From NCBI GenBank assembly GCA_044353165.1, contig JBILCM010000001.1, forward strand, positions 1 through 64,000: a stretch of 64,000 nt of DNA, written 5' to 3'. The position numbers and the translations under genes are program-made. Position 1 is the first letter of the stretch, and each line of letters opens with the position of its first letter. The stretch comes from JBILCM01 sp044353165 (GTDB lineage Bacteria > Bacillota > Bacilli > Paenibacillales > YIM-B00363). Positions 1 through 7,389 of the stretch are shown piece by piece. Below the pieces are notes generated by a model that made no database searches, had not been told where the DNA came from, and saw only the letters and a list, made by a program, of their open reading frames with translations.

Positions 1-494
1 AACATGCGCGCCTCAACACCCCGTAATAGAACATCGCCCGTTAGCGTGCGAATTTCAATCGATCGATACACGCGTTGCGGCAAGACCAGTTCAGCCTGTA
101 ATGTACTCACCGCTTCCCCGACTACTTCAATACCAAACACCTGCAACTCTGTGATCAACATTTCCTTCGCGAAAGAAATACGTAGTTCACCACGGCGCAC
201 GTTTATTTCGATGAATTTATCCGCATGGGGGTCCGGCTGATACAATTTGCCATTGAGACGAATTTGCGCCTCATTGACATCTGCTGTCGATACTTGCACA
301 TCAACCGTCCGTCCATCAATCTTCACAGCATCGAATGATTGGGCTGGGACCGTCTTCTGTTGTTCAAAAGGAACCGTAGGTTGTCGCTCCGCCGTGTCAG
401 GGAACGACGCTGTCGCACCGACAATGCCTGTGACAATCATCATCATCGCAATCACTACAATCACCGTTACCGCCACTTTACTCCTTCTGCCCAT
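1..494 (-). CDS. DUF4097-type adhesin-like protein (partial, runs off the left edge)
   Basis: The frame begins with ATG at 494 and stays open to the window edge (164 codons), so the C-terminus is missing. The product starts MGRRSKVAV, then has one hydrophobic helix (about residues 7-27) ending in GIVGATAS. After it come alternating beta-strand-like segments with D-G-R-T-V-D-V and G-E-L-R-I-S patterns, as in DUF4097 beta-helix proteins. These are membrane-anchored proteins of unclear function, often encoded with DUF1700 and PadR genes in Firmicutes. It overlaps the HAAS gene by 17 bases and is the third gene of that operon. The family call is from pattern and context. Confidence 0.7.
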   Translation of the reverse strand, partial: MGRRSKVAVTVIVVIAMMMIVTGIVGATASFPDTAERQPTVPFEQQKTVPAQSFDAVKIDGRTVDVQVSTADVNEAQIRLNGKLYQPDPHADKFIEINVRRGELRISFAKEMLITELQVFGIEVVGEAVSTLQAELVLPQRVYRSIEIRTLTGDVLLRGVEARM

Positions 495-1047
495 GCTGCT
501 CGCCACCTTTCCACAACGCTAATGTGAATTTTAAATAATGAAGAAATCCTTGTTTGAACCATCGACTGATCGCCCACATCAACACATTGATTAACAATCC
601 GACACCCGATACAGCGATGGCGATGAACATAATGAAGGAGAACGGCCAAAGTGGCTGGATTCCGTGGATGATAAGCAACGTAAGCGGTAAGGCGGTGAGG
701 GCAATGCCGGTCAGCCAGCCGCCAAGCAGCAATAGCAACCCTGCACAATATGCGCCTAGAATGAGTACCGAATTGACGAATGCCACCATGCTCACGGAAC
801 GCACCGCTTTCCAGATGTTCGCAAACGACCATTCACGCACAGCAGCATCCACATGATAGTCGGCTAGCAACTCGCGTGCGATTTTTTTCGGTGATCCGAG
901 CGCCTTGGCGATTTCCGCTTCTGTCTTCCCATTGGCTTGACCCGCAGCAAAATACTCCTCATAATCACGCACAATGTCGTCACGTTCATCAACAGGCAAC
1001 CGAGTGAGAGCACCGGCCAATTCCTGCAAAAACTGCCCCTTATTCAT
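478..1047 (-). CDS. HAAS-domain (DUF1700) membrane protein
   Basis: The 189-aa product starts MNKGQFLQELAGAL. Its N-terminal ~75 residues are the helical HAAS domain (LPVDERDDIVRDYEEYF, then a second helix pair with ALGSPKKIARELL). Three or four hydrophobic helices follow, and the tail is charged. The start at 1047 has a GGAGGGAG ribosome site 9-12 nt upstream; an in-frame ATG at 1074 lies upstream of that site. HAAS proteins are usually encoded next to PadR regulators and are thought to link PadR to an envelope signal. The gene overlaps padR by 8 bases, so the two are translationally coupled. Confidence 0.85.
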   Translation of the reverse strand: MNKGQFLQELAGALTRLPVDERDDIVRDYEEYFAAGQANGKTEAEIAKALGSPKKIARELLADYHVDAAVREWSFANIWKAVRSVSMVAFVNSVLILGAYCAGLLLLLGGWLTGIALTALPLTLLIIHGIQPLWPFSFIMFIAIAVSGVGLLINVLMWAISRWFKQGFLHYLKFTLALWKGGEQHGQKE

Positions 1048-1363
1048 GATCACCATCTCCCTCCAATAGGACATTAACCCCTGTCACGAACTGCATCCAT
1101 TCTGTCCGCAATTGCAATAAATATTCGATCCCCTTATCCGTTAAACGATAATATTTGCGCGGGGGACCCTCATCCGATTCTTGCAAGTACGTCTGAAAAT
1201 ATTGTTCCTGCGTCAAGCGCCGCAGCAACGGGTAAACCGTGCCTTCGGCGATTTCAATCTGCTGCGAGATGCGCTGAACAAGCTCGTATCCATAACGATC
1301 CTGTTGCTTGACAAGCGCCAGTACGCACAGCTCCAGCACACCCTTCTTAAACTGGACGTTCAC
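1040..1363 (-). CDS. PadR-family transcriptional regulator
   Basis: This 107-aa winged-helix protein begins (GTG) NVQFKKGVLELCVLALV. It has the PadR signature YGYELVQRI, then EGTVYPLLRRL and the wing segment PPRKYYRLTDKG. The GTG start is preceded by AGGGGAGG at 9 nt; the nearby ATG at 1370 is out of frame. It is first in the operon with the HAAS and DUF4097 genes. Inverted and repeated GTACT motifs around its promoter suggest autoregulation, as is usual for PadR proteins. The effector is unknown. Confidence 0.9.
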   Translation of the reverse strand: MNVQFKKGVLELCVLALVKQQDRYGYELVQRISQQIEIAEGTVYPLLRRLTQEQYFQTYLQESDEGPPRKYYRLTDKGIEYLLQLRTEWMQFVTGVNVLLEGDGDHE

Positions 1364-1396
1364 TCCCCATCGCCTCCCCTGACTGGTTTATGTTAG

Positions 1397-1417
1397 GTAC
1401 TGTGTAATGTGTAGTAC
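1397..1417. promoter_or_regulatory. Probable PadR operator
   Basis: GTACT (1397-1401) and AGTAC (1413-1417) form an inverted repeat with an 11-base AT-rich centre. It lies just downstream of the -10 box, where a bound repressor would block transcription. The assignment to PadR is inferred from position and symmetry. Confidence 0.45.
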
Positions 1418-1428
1418 ATCATGGATAG

Positions 1429-1457
1429 AATATATCACACGGTACTGGTTATTGCAA
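1429..1457 (-). promoter_or_regulatory. Sigma-A promoter of the padR operon
   Basis: On the minus strand TTGCAA (1452-1457) and TATATT (1429-1434) are separated by exactly 17 bases. The element lies 66 bases upstream of the padR GTG. Copies of GGTACT sit at 1396-1401, 1441-1446 and 1458-1463, on and around it. Confidence 0.7.
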
Positions 1458-1490
1458 GGTACTTTGTGAAAAAGAAATTACACGCGTCAC

Positions 1491-1508
1491 AATAAATTTA
1501 AATTTATT
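1491..1508. repeat. 18-bp perfect AT palindrome
   Basis: AATAAATTTAAATTTATT reads the same on both strands. It lies about 75 bases upstream of the broken AbrB-type antitoxin gene and could be its old operator. It has no GC pairs and could be chance in AT-rich DNA. Confidence 0.4.
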
Positions 1509-1582
1509 TCTAGAAACTACTGCATGCTCACAATTTGAATGTGTTGATCCTACTATTGATGAATTGTCGTAGGTTGATCATT

Positions 1583-1876
1583 ATGAACTTAGCTAAAATC
1601 TCTGCTAACGGGCAAATTACAGTTCCGGGTGAAATACGGCGTCTTCTTGGTCTTAAATCAGGTGATAAAATTTTGTTTTTCCAAAAACCAAATAGTGAGA
1701 TCGTAATAAATAATGCATCAGCGCATGCGCTTTATAATGCACAGAGAGCTTTTGTAGGTGTTGCAGAAGATATGGGCGTATATAATGATGATTTTGATTT
1801 CGGCTATCCTTTTTCCGCACACTTGTCCTGTGACAACGGTAATTTTTGTGAGAATTGTGGCAGAGGCAGCCTATGA
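1583..1876 (+). pseudogene. AbrB/MazE-type antitoxin, C-terminus frameshifted
   Basis: The N-terminal ~45 residues (MNLAKISANGQITVPGEIR and on to GLKSGDKILFF) form a complete SpoVT-AbrB swapped-hairpin DNA-binding domain. They align closely with the intact antitoxin at 2639-2899, including the HALYNAQRAF/DAFTQAQAAF helix. After MGVYNDD the resemblance ends and the frame runs through unrelated residues (FGYPFSAHLSC) to a stop. No PIN partner follows. It may still make a DNA-binding fragment, but the toxin-binding tail looks lost. Confidence 0.65.
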
Positions 1877-2012
1877 GAAGTATATGAATGGTCACGATAT
1901 TGAGGAAATTACACCCTTTTGGCGAGTGATTGACGAAAAGTCTTCGATTGTAAAAAAACTACGTTTCGACCCCGCATTTATCACGGAACAAAGATCGAAA
2001 GAGGGAATTTAG
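1758..2012 (+). pseudogene. C-terminal fragment of an unrecognised protein
   Basis: A second frame overlaps the antitoxin remnant and ends with VAEAAYEKYMNG, then TPFWRVIDEKS and EQRSKEGI. This looks like the end of a real globular protein. The TPFWRVI string is loosely reminiscent of MGMT-like DNA-repair domains, but I cannot confirm that. There is no convincing start or ribosome site, so it is best read as a gene remnant joined to the broken antitoxin. Confidence 0.35.
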
Positions 2013-2024
2013 GAGCTAATAATA

Positions 2025-2318
2025 TTAAATTATCCTTATGCCTGTGCGTAATACTTCTTTGTCAACTTTGAAAGGACGAGGTTCGATGCGATGGTCAACC
2101 CCTCTTCGCGCTCTCATTAACATGAAAGTATCCTCAATGATATCGCCAGTAAACCCTTCAGCCACAACGGCGATGTCAATATCGCTGTCTTCTCTAATTG
2201 TTCCTTTCGCATAAGAACCATACAAATAAATACTGTGCACGATCAAACTCTCTTTCAATTTTTCTGCAAATTGAAGGGTTATATGATTTATACCTTCTCG
2301 AGCATGCTGAGTAACCAT
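2025..2318 (-). CDS. MNT-type minimal nucleotidyltransferase (HEPN/MNT antitoxin)
   Basis: This 97-aa protein carries the nucleotidyltransferase core GSYAKGTIREDSDIDIAVV: G34-S35 and metal-binding D46 and D48. It ends with the EPRPF segment and a short basic tail typical of MNT proteins. MNT proteins neutralise HEPN RNases, often by AMP-ylating them. The partner lies directly upstream (2288-2524) and overlaps it, but is truncated, so this antitoxin is probably an orphan. Confidence 0.8.
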   Translation of the reverse strand: MVTQHAREGINHITLQFAEKLKESLIVHSIYLYGSYAKGTIREDSDIDIAVVAEGFTGDIIEDTFMLMRARRGVDHRIEPRPFKVDKEVLRTGIRII

Positions 2319-2524
2319 TGTCTTAGCTCCTTGATCAGATTAAGATGCACTAGTGTAAATTCCTTGGTACTTAACAATTTTCCAATTACTAAGTGACCTA
2401 TAAACAGGCTCCAATGGTAGTCTTTACTATTAAACATATTATTCATGGTGTTACCCTCACTAACTACAGAATCCTTTCGTAGCTCACCTCTCGAGTCTAT
2501 AATTTGATATTTGGAATATACCAT
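2288..2524 (-). pseudogene. HEPN-domain toxin, internally deleted
   Basis: The segment TMNNMFNSKDYHWSLFIGHLVIGKLL is a typical first half of a HEPN domain. It then jumps to STKEFTLVHLNLIKEL and ends after 78 aa, whereas HEPN partners of MNT proteins are usually ~120-140 aa. The R-x4-6-H catalytic region expected in the second half is absent. It overlaps the MNT gene by 31 bases, as an intact pair might. I read it as a decayed toxin. Confidence 0.6.
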
Positions 2525-2567
2525 TTAATCCCTTAGAAACAAAATTCTAACAGGTAATTAAGAGTAT

Positions 2568-2596
2568 TTGCATTTCATTACAATTTGGCATACAAT
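2568..2596 (+). promoter_or_regulatory. Promoter of the AbrB/PIN pair
   Basis: TTGCAT (2568-2573) and TACAAT (2591-2596) are 17 bases apart. An overlapping TATAAT lies at 2595-2600. The antitoxin ATG is 42 bases further on. Confidence 0.5.
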
Positions 2597-2638
2597 ATAA
2601 TCAATGAAAGTAAGGAATGTAAGGGAGTGGATCATCTC

Positions 2639-2899
2639 ATGGAGCTGGCTAAAATTACATCGAAGGGGCAAATCACAATCCCCATTGATATTCGCAAAAA
2701 ACTCGGATTAAAGAACGGTGACAAGGTGCTTTTCATTGAAGAGGCGGGTAAAATCGTCATGGCAAATGCAACAATAGATGCATTTACACAAGCCCAAGCT
2801 GCTTTTGCAGGTGAAGCACAGCGAGTAGGCTTAGAAAGCGAACAGGACGTTGTAGACCTTGTGACAGAAATTCGCCGAGAAAGTCAAATGAAGAAGTAA
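2639..2899 (+). CDS. AbrB/MazE-family antitoxin
   Basis: The 86-aa product begins MELAKITSKGQITIPIDIR, the swapped-hairpin AbrB DNA-binding domain, and has a C-terminal helical region (EQDVVDLVTEIRRE) that should bind the toxin. The start has AAGGGAG 11 nt upstream; an in-frame start further upstream lacks a site. Its TAA overlaps the ATG of the PIN toxin by one base, a classic coupled type II toxin-antitoxin layout. It should autoregulate the promoter just upstream. Confidence 0.9.
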   Translation: MELAKITSKGQITIPIDIRKKLGLKNGDKVLFIEEAGKIVMANATIDAFTQAQAAFAGEAQRVGLESEQDVVDLVTEIRRESQMKK

Positions 2900-3297
2900 T
2901 GTGTATCATGCTCGACACCAACGTGATACTTTCTGCTTCGCTTTTTCCAAGTAAGCGAATGAAAAATCTTTTACTTGAAAGATCCACTAACCATACACTT
3001 GTGCTTTCCTCTTTTGTGATTGATGAGCTTCTGGGTGTTGTAAACAGGAAATTTCCAAAAAAAATTAATGTAGTTGACGGACTTCTAGCGAAGATGAGCT
3101 TTGAAATGGTTTATACTCCGAAGCAAATGGACGATACACTTTTTGATATTCGTGATAGTAAGGACTATCCCGTTTTGTACTCCGCAATCGTGGAAGATGT
3201 AGACATCTTGATTACAGGCGACAAGGATTTTGCGGATATTGTCATTGAAAAACCGAAGATTCTTACTCCATCAGTGTTTGTAGAGCAATATTGCTAA
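2899..3297 (+). CDS. PIN-domain RNase toxin
   Basis: The 132-aa protein has the full set of PIN acidic residues: D6 (MLDTNV), E43 (IDELL), D89 (DSKDYPVL) and D108 (ITGDKDF). It would be a metal-dependent RNase, held inactive by the AbrB-type protein encoded immediately upstream. It is normal length for the family and shows no damage, so the pair is probably functional. The RNA target cannot be told from sequence. Confidence 0.9.
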   Translation: MCIMLDTNVILSASLFPSKRMKNLLLERSTNHTLVLSSFVIDELLGVVNRKFPKKINVVDGLLAKMSFEMVYTPKQMDDTLFDIRDSKDYPVLYSAIVEDVDILITGDKDFADIVIEKPKILTPSVFVEQYC

Positions 3298-3389
3298 AGC
3301 GAAATGTTGTCCGTGATGGGCGACATTGGTTCTTTGATGATGTATTACAGAAAATTGAACACATTCTAGCGATTGAAGGGGTACATTAA
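3294..3389 (+). pseudogene. Short C-terminal coding remnant
   Basis: Right after the PIN stop, one frame reads KRNVVRDGRHWFFDDVLQKI and on to a TAA at 3387-3389 with no start of its own. The composition looks like real protein. It is probably the tail of a gene lost when the toxin-antitoxin pair arrived, but no family can be named. Confidence 0.25.
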
Positions 3390-3390
3390 A

Positions 3391-4245
3391 TTGAAAAAAG
3401 TGGTCATCACAGGTGGTAGCGGGCGGCTGGGCACATGGGTTGTCAGAGAATTTCTCGAACACGGTTACGAAGTTGTGAATGCTGATATTCATCAACCTCA
3501 AGAAAAGCTCTGCAAAACAGTGATCGTGGATTTGAAAAATCTCGGTGAAGTATATGGAGTTTTAGCTCGTGCCGATGCGGTAGTTCACTTGGCGGCGATT
3601 CCCGTAGCTTACTCCCATCCCAACGAAGTTACTTTTGAGAATAATGTCATGTCGACTTACAACATTCTTGAAGCAGCGGCAGGCCTTGGCATCCAGAAGG
3701 CCGTCATTGCGTCAAGCGAATCATCCTATGGTCTTGTATTTGCCATTCATCCTTTCGCTCCGCAGTATGTCCCTATCGATGAGGAACATGTGCAAATACC
3801 GCAAGACAGCTACGGACTCTCTAAGGTGGTGAACGAGAACACCGCTGAGATGTTCCATCGGAGAACAAATATGCAGATCGTTTCCATGCGTTTTGGGAAC
3901 ATCATTACGCCGGACATGTATCAGAATTTCCCTCATTTTATTCATGACGCTTCACGGCGCGAGAGGATTCTCTGGAGTTATATCGATAGCCGCGATGCAG
4001 CGAGTGCATGCCGATTAGCCATAGAAGCAGAAGGTCTCGGTGCCATTGCATTGAATATCGCAGCAGATGACACGAGCATGGATATCAAAAGTCGTGATCT
4101 CATGTCGGCAAGATATCCTGGTGTGACAGATATTCGACTGCCGATGGAAGCAGGATTTAGCACGCTTTTAAGCAACGAGAAGGCGAAGCGTCTCTTGAAG
4201 TGGCAGCCTGTACATCGTTGGCGACAATACGTGAAGACACTTTAA
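3391..4245 (+). CDS. NAD-dependent epimerase/dehydratase family protein
   Basis: This ~284-aa extended short-chain dehydrogenase has VVITGGSGRLG (Rossmann loop, residues 4-14), a central LAAIP segment and YGLSK as the catalytic Y-x3-K motif. It should act on a nucleotide- or free sugar with NAD(P). The TTG at 3391 is preferred because AAGGGG lies 9 nt upstream; a TTG at 3373 is a weaker choice. It stands alone, reads away from the toxin-antitoxin island and faces the Gfo-ThuA operon. The substrate is unknown. Confidence 0.8.
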   Translation: MKKVVITGGSGRLGTWVVREFLEHGYEVVNADIHQPQEKLCKTVIVDLKNLGEVYGVLARADAVVHLAAIPVAYSHPNEVTFENNVMSTYNILEAAAGLGIQKAVIASSESSYGLVFAIHPFAPQYVPIDEEHVQIPQDSYGLSKVVNENTAEMFHRRTNMQIVSMRFGNIITPDMYQNFPHFIHDASRRERILWSYIDSRDAASACRLAIEAEGLGAIALNIAADDTSMDIKSRDLMSARYPGVTDIRLPMEAGFSTLLSNEKAKRLLKWQPVHRWRQYVKTL

Positions 4246-4310
4246 TGTATGATGCTTGGGGTAGAATGTTCATTTTTTGATCATACAGCTCCTGCTAATG
4301 CTAGCATGAG

Positions 4311-4343
4311 GCTCCATATGTTCAAAATTTGACGATATGGAGC
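4311..4343. repeat. Inverted repeat containing the left copy of a 19-bp repeat
   Basis: GCTCCATAT (4311-4319) and ATATGGAGC (4335-4343) pair perfectly around a 15-base loop. The centre (4319-4337) is TGTTCAAAATTTGACGATA, found again at 7371-7389. There is no T-run, so it is not a convincing terminator. Confidence 0.6.
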
Positions 4344-4408
4344 GCCGACCCCCTCGACAACACGTGTTGAGTAGGTAAGGTCCAGCGATCGATGCGTGGA
4401 ATATATGC

Positions 4409-4482
4409 GACAGGACGCAAAACCCGACGGGACGCACAATCACAATCTGTCATGATGCACAATCTGTCGGGATGAACATCCC
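4409..4482. repeat. Degenerate tandem repeat, ~17-bp units
   Basis: Four units (4409-4425, 4426-4448, 4449-4465, 4466-4482) share the pattern G-[AT]-C-x-x-GA-[CT]-G-x-A followed by A-rich bases. The second unit carries 6 extra bases. The array lies between the epimerase and the Gfo gene, with no open frame across it. Confidence 0.5.
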
Positions 4483-4489
4483 GTGGGCA

Positions 4490-5557
4490 CTACAGCACGA
4501 CTTCTCTAGCCGTTTCTGCGGATTTATATAATGCTGATAAAATCTGGATCATGTCTATACCGGACTGTGGGAGGAAGATGGGTTCTGCTCGACCCAATAC
4601 GACGTCCACAAAGTGATGAATATTCGGTTCGTGACCTCCATGATTCTGGCTAAGCTTCGGATGGATATCACATAAAACCCCTTCAATCTCAGAGAACAAT
4701 TTCAGTTCTCCCTTCTTAAAGCTGAATCCGGATTGAGTTCCGCGCAGCTCGAGAAAGTTCATCTCTTCTTCGACATTGGAAGCCCAGCTGAATTCGATTT
4801 GAAGTGTGGCGCCACTCTCAAACCGTATGAATCCCGTTGCCAGATCTTCGACATCGAACGTTCCTTCTGGCTTCGGTTGCCCGAAACGACTGTGGACAGA
4901 ATCCGACAACGAGCTGTTCGCAAACTTGGTGTAAGTGGCTCCAACGACTGAAACCGGCTTTGGATTGCCCATTAACCATATGGCTAAGTCAATAAAATGC
5001 ACACCCAAATCGATCAAAGGCCCTCCTCCAGACAGCTCTTTGGTCGTAAACCAACCGCCTTTGCCAGGAATGCCGCGACGACGAACCCACCCGCAACGCC
5101 CTGTATAAATTTCACCCATATGACCGCCTTCAATATATTTCTTCAGAAACTGGGAAGCAGGACGGAATCGGTTATTGCGCATCGTCATTAAGACTTTATC
5201 GTTTGTCAATGCTGCGTGTGCCATCTTCATGGCTTCCTCAGGGTTTATAGCATCGGGCTTCTCACAAAATACATGCTTCCCTGCTTGCAACGCAGCTACC
5301 GCTATTTCAGAGTGATACACATTGGGCGTACAAATATCTACGATATCAATATCAGGCTGGGCCAACAACTCTCGATAATCTGTATAAATACGTGAAACGC
5401 CATAATCATCAGCAAGCGCCTTGGCCCTCTCTTCAGAGATGTCACAGAATGCCACAATCTCCACATCTGAAGATGAAGTCCATCCCCTCATATGCGCCCC
5501 TCTTAAAATTCCGCCGGTGCCGATGATCCCTAATTTTAATGCTTTCATTCGATTCAT
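4490..5557 (-). CDS. Gfo/Idh/MocA-family oxidoreductase
   Basis: The 355-aa protein begins with a Rossmann fold (LGIIGTGGILRGAH) and has the family's EKP motif (HVFCEKPDAI), whose lysine is catalytic. The GGGPLIDLGVHFIDLAIWL segment is typical of the C-terminal sheet domain. Members oxidise or epimerise sugars and inositols with NAD(P). The stop of thuA is 18 bases upstream, so the two are co-transcribed. ThuA plus Gfo pairs are common in sugar-oxidation pathways; the exact sugar is not evident. A second ATG at 5548 is possible. Confidence 0.9.
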   Translation of the reverse strand: MNRMKALKLGIIGTGGILRGAHMRGWTSSSDVEIVAFCDISEERAKALADDYGVSRIYTDYRELLAQPDIDIVDICTPNVYHSEIAVAALQAGKHVFCEKPDAINPEEAMKMAHAALTNDKVLMTMRNNRFRPASQFLKKYIEGGHMGEIYTGRCGWVRRRGIPGKGGWFTTKELSGGGPLIDLGVHFIDLAIWLMGNPKPVSVVGATYTKFANSSLSDSVHSRFGQPKPEGTFDVEDLATGFIRFESGATLQIEFSWASNVEEEMNFLELRGTQSGFSFKKGELKLFSEIEGVLCDIHPKLSQNHGGHEPNIHHFVDVVLGRAEPIFLPQSGIDMIQILSALYKSAETAREVVL

Positions 5558-5575
5558 AAGCCCCCCATCATATGA

Positions 5576-6310
5576 TTAAGCGAGATCCATTTTTTCCAGC
5601 GGTTTGAAGTTTCCATAGGTTTGATGTTCTCGCTTTACTGGCGCGGTCCATAAAGTCGCATTGCAAATAATTCGCTGCACTTCTGTTTGATAATAGGTGG
5701 GATACGTCTCATGTCCTGGCCGGAAATAAAATATTTTACCCTGTCCCCGATAGAAGCAACAACCGCTGCGAAACAGCTCGCCCCCTTGAAACCAGCTGGC
5801 AAAAATCAGATGATCCGGCTCCGGAATATCAAAGTGCTCCCCATACATCTCTTCATGAGGAATTTCAAAATACTCTCCAATCCCCTCTGCAATCGGATGT
5901 CCCGGGGATACCGTCCACACTCGTTCCCTTTCACCGATCTCCCGCCACTTTAAGTTGCATGTTGTCCCCATCAACTTTTTGAAAATTTTTGAAAAATGTC
6001 CGGAGTGAAGAACGACCAACCCCATGCCTTCCAACACTCTTCTATGCACCTTATCAACAATTGCATCTTGAACCTCATGATGAGCTCTATGTCCCCACCA
6101 AATTAATACTTCGGTTGAAGCGAGCACTTCCTCGGTTAAACCATGCTCCGGATCATCTAATGTAGCAAACCTTACCTCGAATCGATCGTCAAAACTTTGG
6201 GCAATTACTGCATGCATCCCATTGGGATACAACGCACGAACCGCTTCATTCTTCTGCTCGTGGCGAAATTCGTTCCAAATCGTCACCCGCAGTTTGTTAT
6301 TTTGCGCCAT
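5576..6310 (-). CDS. thuA: ThuA-like (trehalose-utilisation type) protein
   Basis: The 244-aa product belongs to the ThuA family, a class I glutamine-amidotransferase-like fold linked to disaccharide oxidation in rhizobia. Recognisable segments are VTIWNEFRHEQ, EVLIWWGHRAHHEV, GMGLVVLHSGHFS and a C-terminal FYFRPGHETYP. There is no signal peptide, so it acts in the cytoplasm. It heads a two-gene operon with the Gfo enzyme and is divergent from an AraC regulator. On its own strand a TATAAT lies at 6339-6344 without a good -35, which fits activator dependence. Confidence 0.85.
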   Translation of the reverse strand: MAQNNKLRVTIWNEFRHEQKNEAVRALYPNGMHAVIAQSFDDRFEVRFATLDDPEHGLTEEVLASTEVLIWWGHRAHHEVQDAIVDKVHRRVLEGMGLVVLHSGHFSKIFKKLMGTTCNLKWREIGERERVWTVSPGHPIAEGIGEYFEIPHEEMYGEHFDIPEPDHLIFASWFQGGELFRSGCCFYRGQGKIFYFRPGHETYPTYYQTEVQRIICNATLWTAPVKREHQTYGNFKPLEKMDLA

Positions 6311-6429
6311 TCTATGTTCAACTACCTCTCGTCACGATATTATAGAATAAGTATAAAAACGGTAGAGGTTGTTTTCAACTCAAGCGTTTGTCCTATTTAT
6401 ATCCTATTTTGTCATCGGGGGTTCAGGTG

Positions 6430-7332
6430 GTGGAGCGCAACATTCATGAAGAGCTGGTCGTATACCAAAGCCCCTTGCTGCGGATGAAGATTTGGGAAAT
6501 TCGCAATGAACATCAATTGAAGAAAGACACGCCTGCCCCGATCCGAAGATGGCATTTTCATCAGGAAGCAGAGTTCGTTTTGTTGCTTGAAGGTGAAATA
6601 AAGTTTTATGTCGATCAATCCATTGTTCAACTTGGGCCTGGTGATGTTCTGATTGTCGGTCCTTCGCAGCTACATTCTGGACGTGGGATGGTGAATGGCA
6701 TCATCCATCAAATTGTATGCCAATTTGACCTGAAGCAATATTTGGACTCGTTCGCAGCTCCTTATTCCTTATTTTTTTCTGATGCAAGGACACCCTTAAG
6801 CCGCCTCAATGAAGCTGTTCACACCAATCAGAAGATCAAAGAGCAAATCGCTGGTGCGCTGCTAAATATTTATGAGGAATCTCAATCCCGTAAAGTAGGA
6901 TACGAACTGGCGGTCAGCATGCATATGAAGCATATCATGCTGATGCTGCTTCGACATTGTGGAGAAACTTTGAAAACTGCGGAGAGTGGCGCACTAGAGG
7001 CCTTACGCCCGGTCCTCACGTATGTCGACAATCATTATATGGAGAAAATCGATTTGCGAACTGCCAGTCAGATGGCGAATATGAGTTATCACTATGTGTC
7101 GCGGTTGTTCAGCAGAACATTAGGGATTAGCTTTACGGAATATATGAACCGCAAGCGAATTCAAGCTGCAGAACGGCTGCTCGTTACGAACAATATGAAT
7201 GTTGCGGATGTTGGAGCCGCTGTTGGAATTTCAAACACATCCCACTTTTTTGAAACGTTCCGTAAAGTGAACGGTTGCTCGCCTACTGAATTCAGAAAAA
7301 GACTTCAAGCGAAGCAAGAGTCTAATTTTTAG
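6430..7332 (+). CDS. AraC-family regulator with cupin sensor domain
   Basis: The protein is about 300 aa. The N-terminal half is a cupin (RRWHFHQEAEFVLLLEGE, then LGPGDVLIVGPSQLHSG), which usually binds the sugar. The C-terminal ~100 residues hold two helix-turn-helix motifs ending GISNTSHFFETFRKVNGCSPTEFR. The GTG at 6430 has GGGGG 8 nt upstream; an in-frame TTG at 6388 is less likely. It is divergent from thuA-gfo and is the likely activator of that operon. Confidence 0.85.
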   Translation: MERNIHEELVVYQSPLLRMKIWEIRNEHQLKKDTPAPIRRWHFHQEAEFVLLLEGEIKFYVDQSIVQLGPGDVLIVGPSQLHSGRGMVNGIIHQIVCQFDLKQYLDSFAAPYSLFFSDARTPLSRLNEAVHTNQKIKEQIAGALLNIYEESQSRKVGYELAVSMHMKHIMLMLLRHCGETLKTAESGALEALRPVLTYVDNHYMEKIDLRTASQMANMSYHYVSRLFSRTLGISFTEYMNRKRIQAAERLLVTNNMNVADVGAAVGISNTSHFFETFRKVNGCSPTEFRKRLQAKQESNF

Positions 7333-7370
7333 AGGATGTCCAATAACCCTGATTTGTGGATGCGGTGGGG

Positions 7371-7389
7371 TGTTCAAAATTTGACGATA
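7371..7389 (+). repeat. Right copy of the 19-bp direct repeat
   Basis: TGTTCAAAATTTGACGATA is identical to 4319-4337 and in the same orientation. Here it covers the stop and last codons (IVKF) of the MATE-like gene. The two copies enclose the gfo-thuA-araC block. Confidence 0.7.

Noticed and set aside
4311..4343. 9-bp inverted repeat after the epimerase as a terminator
   Set aside because: Its loop is long and no T-run follows; it is better described as a hairpin around the 19-bp repeat.
4409..4482. Short repeats read as a CRISPR array
   Set aside because: Units are ~17 bp, degenerate and without unique spacers, and no cas genes are present.
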